Below, one piece after another: positions 61,175-64,000 of a stretch of 64,000 nt of DNA. The number at the start of each line of letters is the position of its first letter. Position 1 is the first letter of the stretch. Source of the DNA: Trochalopteron elliotii (taxonomy: Eukaryota > Chordata > Aves > Passeriformes > Leiothrichidae). A program made the translations under genes and the position numbers. Where the stretch lies: NCBI GenBank assembly GCA_024734555.1, contig JANPWX010000160.1:211838-275837 (forward strand), given 5' to 3'. Below the pieces are notes generated by a model. The model had not been told where the DNA came from. It did not search any database and saw nothing but the letters and a program-made list of their open reading frames with translations.

Positions 61175-63909
61175 GCCGCTTGTACTGAACAGTTTATTCT
61201 GGTTTAAAATAAAAAAACAGAAAGCCTGGGCGGGCGGGGCGGGGCTTTGCCACCGCCCGCGGCTCCCGGCCCGGGTATTTACAGCTGGAACACCTCAGAC
61301 AGTAAAGAGTTATTGCAACAGGACAGCACTTGCCTCTACGGTCAAAAATCTCAACAGGTGTTCAGAATCATGACTTGTGGATCCCAAAAGGCAGTTGTTA
61401 AACATGCAAAAACATTACTAAACAATATTATCTAACTTCTACAGCTGTCAAATACTTGACCTTAATAAGGAAACCAATTACAAAATACTTCCTTGTAGTG
61501 CTATACAAAAGTTATAAAATTAAGATTCTATCAACCACTTTTAAATATTCCAATTTTTCAACAGTGCAGTTTTTCACGTCTTCATCACCACTGAACATTT
61601 TGAAGTTTAAAAAAAAAAAATCAGCAAATTAGATCAAAGTGATGTAATCTTTGGATCCCTTTATTCCTGTGGCCTTCATACACATACACAGACACAAATG
61701 ACCAGGTTTCTATTTCAGCATATCAGAAAGTTGCAACTAGTTATCCAGAATTGGCAGAAAGCCCGTACTGTCATTTGTGACTTTGTGGTCTTAGAACCAG
61801 AGTCTCAATGTCTCCAAGCTACGGTCTATCAAAATGCAAACAACTTCAAACACTAAGAATTCTTTAAATTGCTCATGTCTACAGGTATTACAACAAAGTT
61901 AACGTTTCAAGAATTGACAAATGGAGACAGACTTTTATCCCAGGCATTCCAGGAGAATCACCAACTTACGTGCCTGGTTCATTATTAAAAAAAGTTAATA
62001 TTTCTCACTAAGTAAAATTAATTGCAAATCTTGACATATGAAAATCGTCAAGAAAAAGAGAGAAAATTTCTTTTCTCCTTTTTTTGAAAATACCTCCTGA
62101 ACTTGGTCAAATCCTGTGATATGCCAGAAACTACAAATTCTTGCAAGAGCAGTGAAGCGTGTATCCAGTTTTGTGTAATGGAAGAACATTTTCAAAACTT
62201 CATTATAGTCCAAATATAAAATCACACATTTAAGCTTGAAAAGCTGCTAAAGAAAAAAAAAACCCCAACTAATTCAGTGTTCTTCAGCATATCAACTTTC
62301 TGCAATAACAGTATGTTTACTGACTTAAAAATGTTTATTCTTTAAAAAATTAGTTGCTTTTTATACAGCTATACAAAGTTTGTAATGTTTCTTTGGCAAT
62401 GGGATATAATGGAATTTTACAACTATATAAAAACTTTCCTTTGCCTAAGAAACAGTATTTACTGTGTGTACATATCTGACTGACAAAGCAAGTTTTCTAC
62501 TGTCCAGCACCCTAGTTGATACAAGAACAACTACCTCAAAAGGGATTTTACAGGATTTCCAAAAAACAACCTTCGGTGGGTCAAAACACTCACAGTATCG
62601 ACGGCCTTCTGCATACCATTGTCCTTACAACTTGAAGCAATTATCAAATACAGTTTAGTAATAAGAAAAATCCTTTCAGTGATGAAAAAATACTTAAACT
62701 CCATCGAAGTACTGCTTATAATTAACTATACATAAGAAATTACTTATCCTTCTGTCTCAAATATATTTAATGCTTACTGTTTTCAAAGATGGCCATTTCT
62801 CAAAAGTAACTGCATTACACCCCTTTGAAATTAAATAGTTAAATCCCAGTGCTGGTGACAAGTATACAGCAAATTAACTTCATTCTTTGCAGAGATCAAA
62901 ACTAATTCTCTGATTCAAGAAGATCTAGATGTTCACCTGGTTTCGGCTTTCTTGTAGACTACGCAGCAACTTTGTTGTCTTTCTAGAGGGAACAAAAGGA
63001 GTGTTAAAATTCATTTTGCAAAACAAACCCACAAACTAATCTAGGCAACAGCCCTGGGAGGAGTTGTGCTGTGCTGGCTATTCCCCATGTCCTGCAGCAG
63101 AAAGGAGACCTCTGGAGACCAGACCTGGTCAAAGTCCCTCAGCCTGGCACTGAGTAGAGCAGCTCATCACTCCGAATGCAAGCACAGCACAAATCCTCAG
63201 CCCTTACACCATCTCCTACTCAACTGGAGGGCAGCAGAACTCTTGTTCAGAAATTCAAATTGCTGATCTTCAATCCCTCATTCCATTTACGTTCAGCTAC
63301 CCAAAGTCCCTTTATGTCATAGGATTTACTGTTGCAAACTAATCAAGTAATAGCTGAGGGATGTCTCACAACAGAGAGAAATGTGCTGTGATAAAACCCC
63401 CCCTTTTTTAATTAAAGAAAATTAAAATTTCTATCAAAAATCAGAGGTTCTTGTTTGCAAAACATTAACTGCTCATGCAGTAAACTAGCAGTTGTTGTTA
63501 TTCTGCCCCAGTCAGAACTCTTAAAGGCCTAGTTTATCTGAACCAATCTGGATAGCTGTCTTTGTAATTGATTCTAACAGGTACACCAGTCTATAGGATT
63601 TGTGCTAACTCATTCACAAAGAATTCAAAAGGTTGTTGGACTAGAAGCAAGTTAAATTATTCCCTCTCGTTCTTTATATTTTTCAATATTGCTTGGAAAA
63701 ATGCTTGCAATTTACATTTCTAACACTTGCAATCAATTTTTTTCCCCTTCTTTTTCTCCTCCCCGATACCAACTACCAAATAGCTACTCAGGGCAAGCGA
63801 TGAAAGGCAACCTTTTGTTTTTGGTTACTGTTGATAGTAAAATGATGCTATGTAACTAAAACTTCAGCATTAATGGCCTTGCAAAAAAAGTAGCTCAGAG
63901 CTCAAAACA
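61175..63909 (-). other. Probable 3' UTR of an unidentified - strand gene
   Basis: AT-rich sequence from a possible stop codon at 63910-63912 down to the - strand poly(A) signal at 61195-61200. I see no convincing coding exon inside. The last 100 bases of the transcript would run through the CpG-rich SS18L2 promoter region. Confidence 0.4.
61195..61200 (-). terminator. Poly(A) signal AATAAA of the neighbouring - strand gene
   Basis: Forward TTTATT within 'gaacagtttattctgg'. It is followed on the - strand by 'ctgttcagtacaagcgg', and cleavage would fall near 61175. This would place a transcript end only about 120 bases before the SS18L2 gap exon. Confidence 0.55.
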
Positions 63910-64000
63910 TCACTCAAGAAGTTCTAGCTCAGTATCAACTCTAGAAGCAGGAGATGTTGATGTCTCCTTTCCCAGAGCAGGGGATGGGGTCANCAACTCT
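63910..64000 (-). CDS. Possible C-terminal coding tail of an unidentified gene (partial)
   Basis: On the - strand one frame stays open from the window edge to TGA at 63912-63910 and reads '..TPSPALGKETS' then 'TSPASRVDTELELLE'. The Ser/Thr/Pro-rich linker and acidic end look like a genuine protein tail, but I do not recognise it. One ambiguous base (63993) falls in it. The other frames are closed. It is short enough to be chance. Confidence 0.35.
   Translation of the reverse strand, partial: ELXTPSPALGKETSTSPASRVDTELELLE

Larger units (their letters stand above)
60690..61275. promoter_or_regulatory. SS18L2: CpG island over the SS18L2 5' end
   Basis: Very high GC and CpG density across exon 2, intron 1, the N gap and about 200 bases beyond. 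GC boxes (ccgcccgccccgcgcc) lie at about 61138-61153. It is the expected housekeeping-type promoter of SS18L2. The upstream edge overlaps the 3' end of the next - strand gene. Confidence 0.8.

Noticed and set aside
62920..62985. Acceptor-like 'ttttgttccctctag' on the - strand followed by a short frame ending 'KDNKVAA' or 'SRNQVNI'
   Set aside because: Two frames are equally possible, neither is recognisable, and the place fits a 3' UTR better.
1..64000. CRISPR array, operon, phage, tRNA/rRNA or snRNA genes
   Set aside because: No regularly spaced direct repeats with unique spacers, no tRNA-like A/B boxes with foldable arms, no known small RNA signatures, and clear vertebrate exon-intron structure.

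Overview
This is vertebrate nuclear DNA and almost certainly avian. Genes are split by introns with GT/AG borders, two or three LINE fragments have the typical bird CR1 3' end, and a solo LTR just inside the main gene resembles LTR families I know from songbirds (a judgement from memory, not a search). There are no operons, CRISPR arrays or prokaryotic signals. I found no undescribed biological system. The points of interest are gene structure, young insertions and duplications, and local synteny.

Layout. Bases 1-115 are the edge of a CpG-rich stretch, probably the promoter side of GARRE1. About 27.7 kb of intron-like sequence without genes follows. The main gene is GARRE1 (formerly KIAA0355) on the + strand. 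A long upstream-ORF-rich leader begins at 27787, coding starts at 28621, thirteen coding exons run to the stop at 56599, and the 3' UTR continues to about 58.9 or 59.5 kb. All exon joins keep frame, giving an intact protein of 1055 residues. Its intron after coding exon 1 starts with a solo LTR only 9 bases past the donor. A 161-bp duplicated block sits on both sides of coding exon 1. Intron 7 carries a GC-rich minisatellite beside an internal CpG island.

Downstream and convergent lies SS18L2 on the - strand. Coding exons 2 and 3 are complete; exon 1 is mostly hidden in a 48-N assembly gap (61007-61054). Its CpG-island promoter has an NRF1-like site. Beyond it, on the same - strand, a third gene seems to end: a polyadenylation signal at 61195-61200, about 2.7 kb of likely 3' UTR, and a possible C-terminal coding tail at 63910-64000 that I cannot name.

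Function. GARRE1 is known as an effector of active RAC1 and RHOG and as a P-body-associated cytoplasmic protein. SS18L2 is a small nuclear protein made of the SS18-type N-terminal (SNH/SSXT) domain. Nothing in the sequence links the two functionally; they are neighbours with facing 3' ends.
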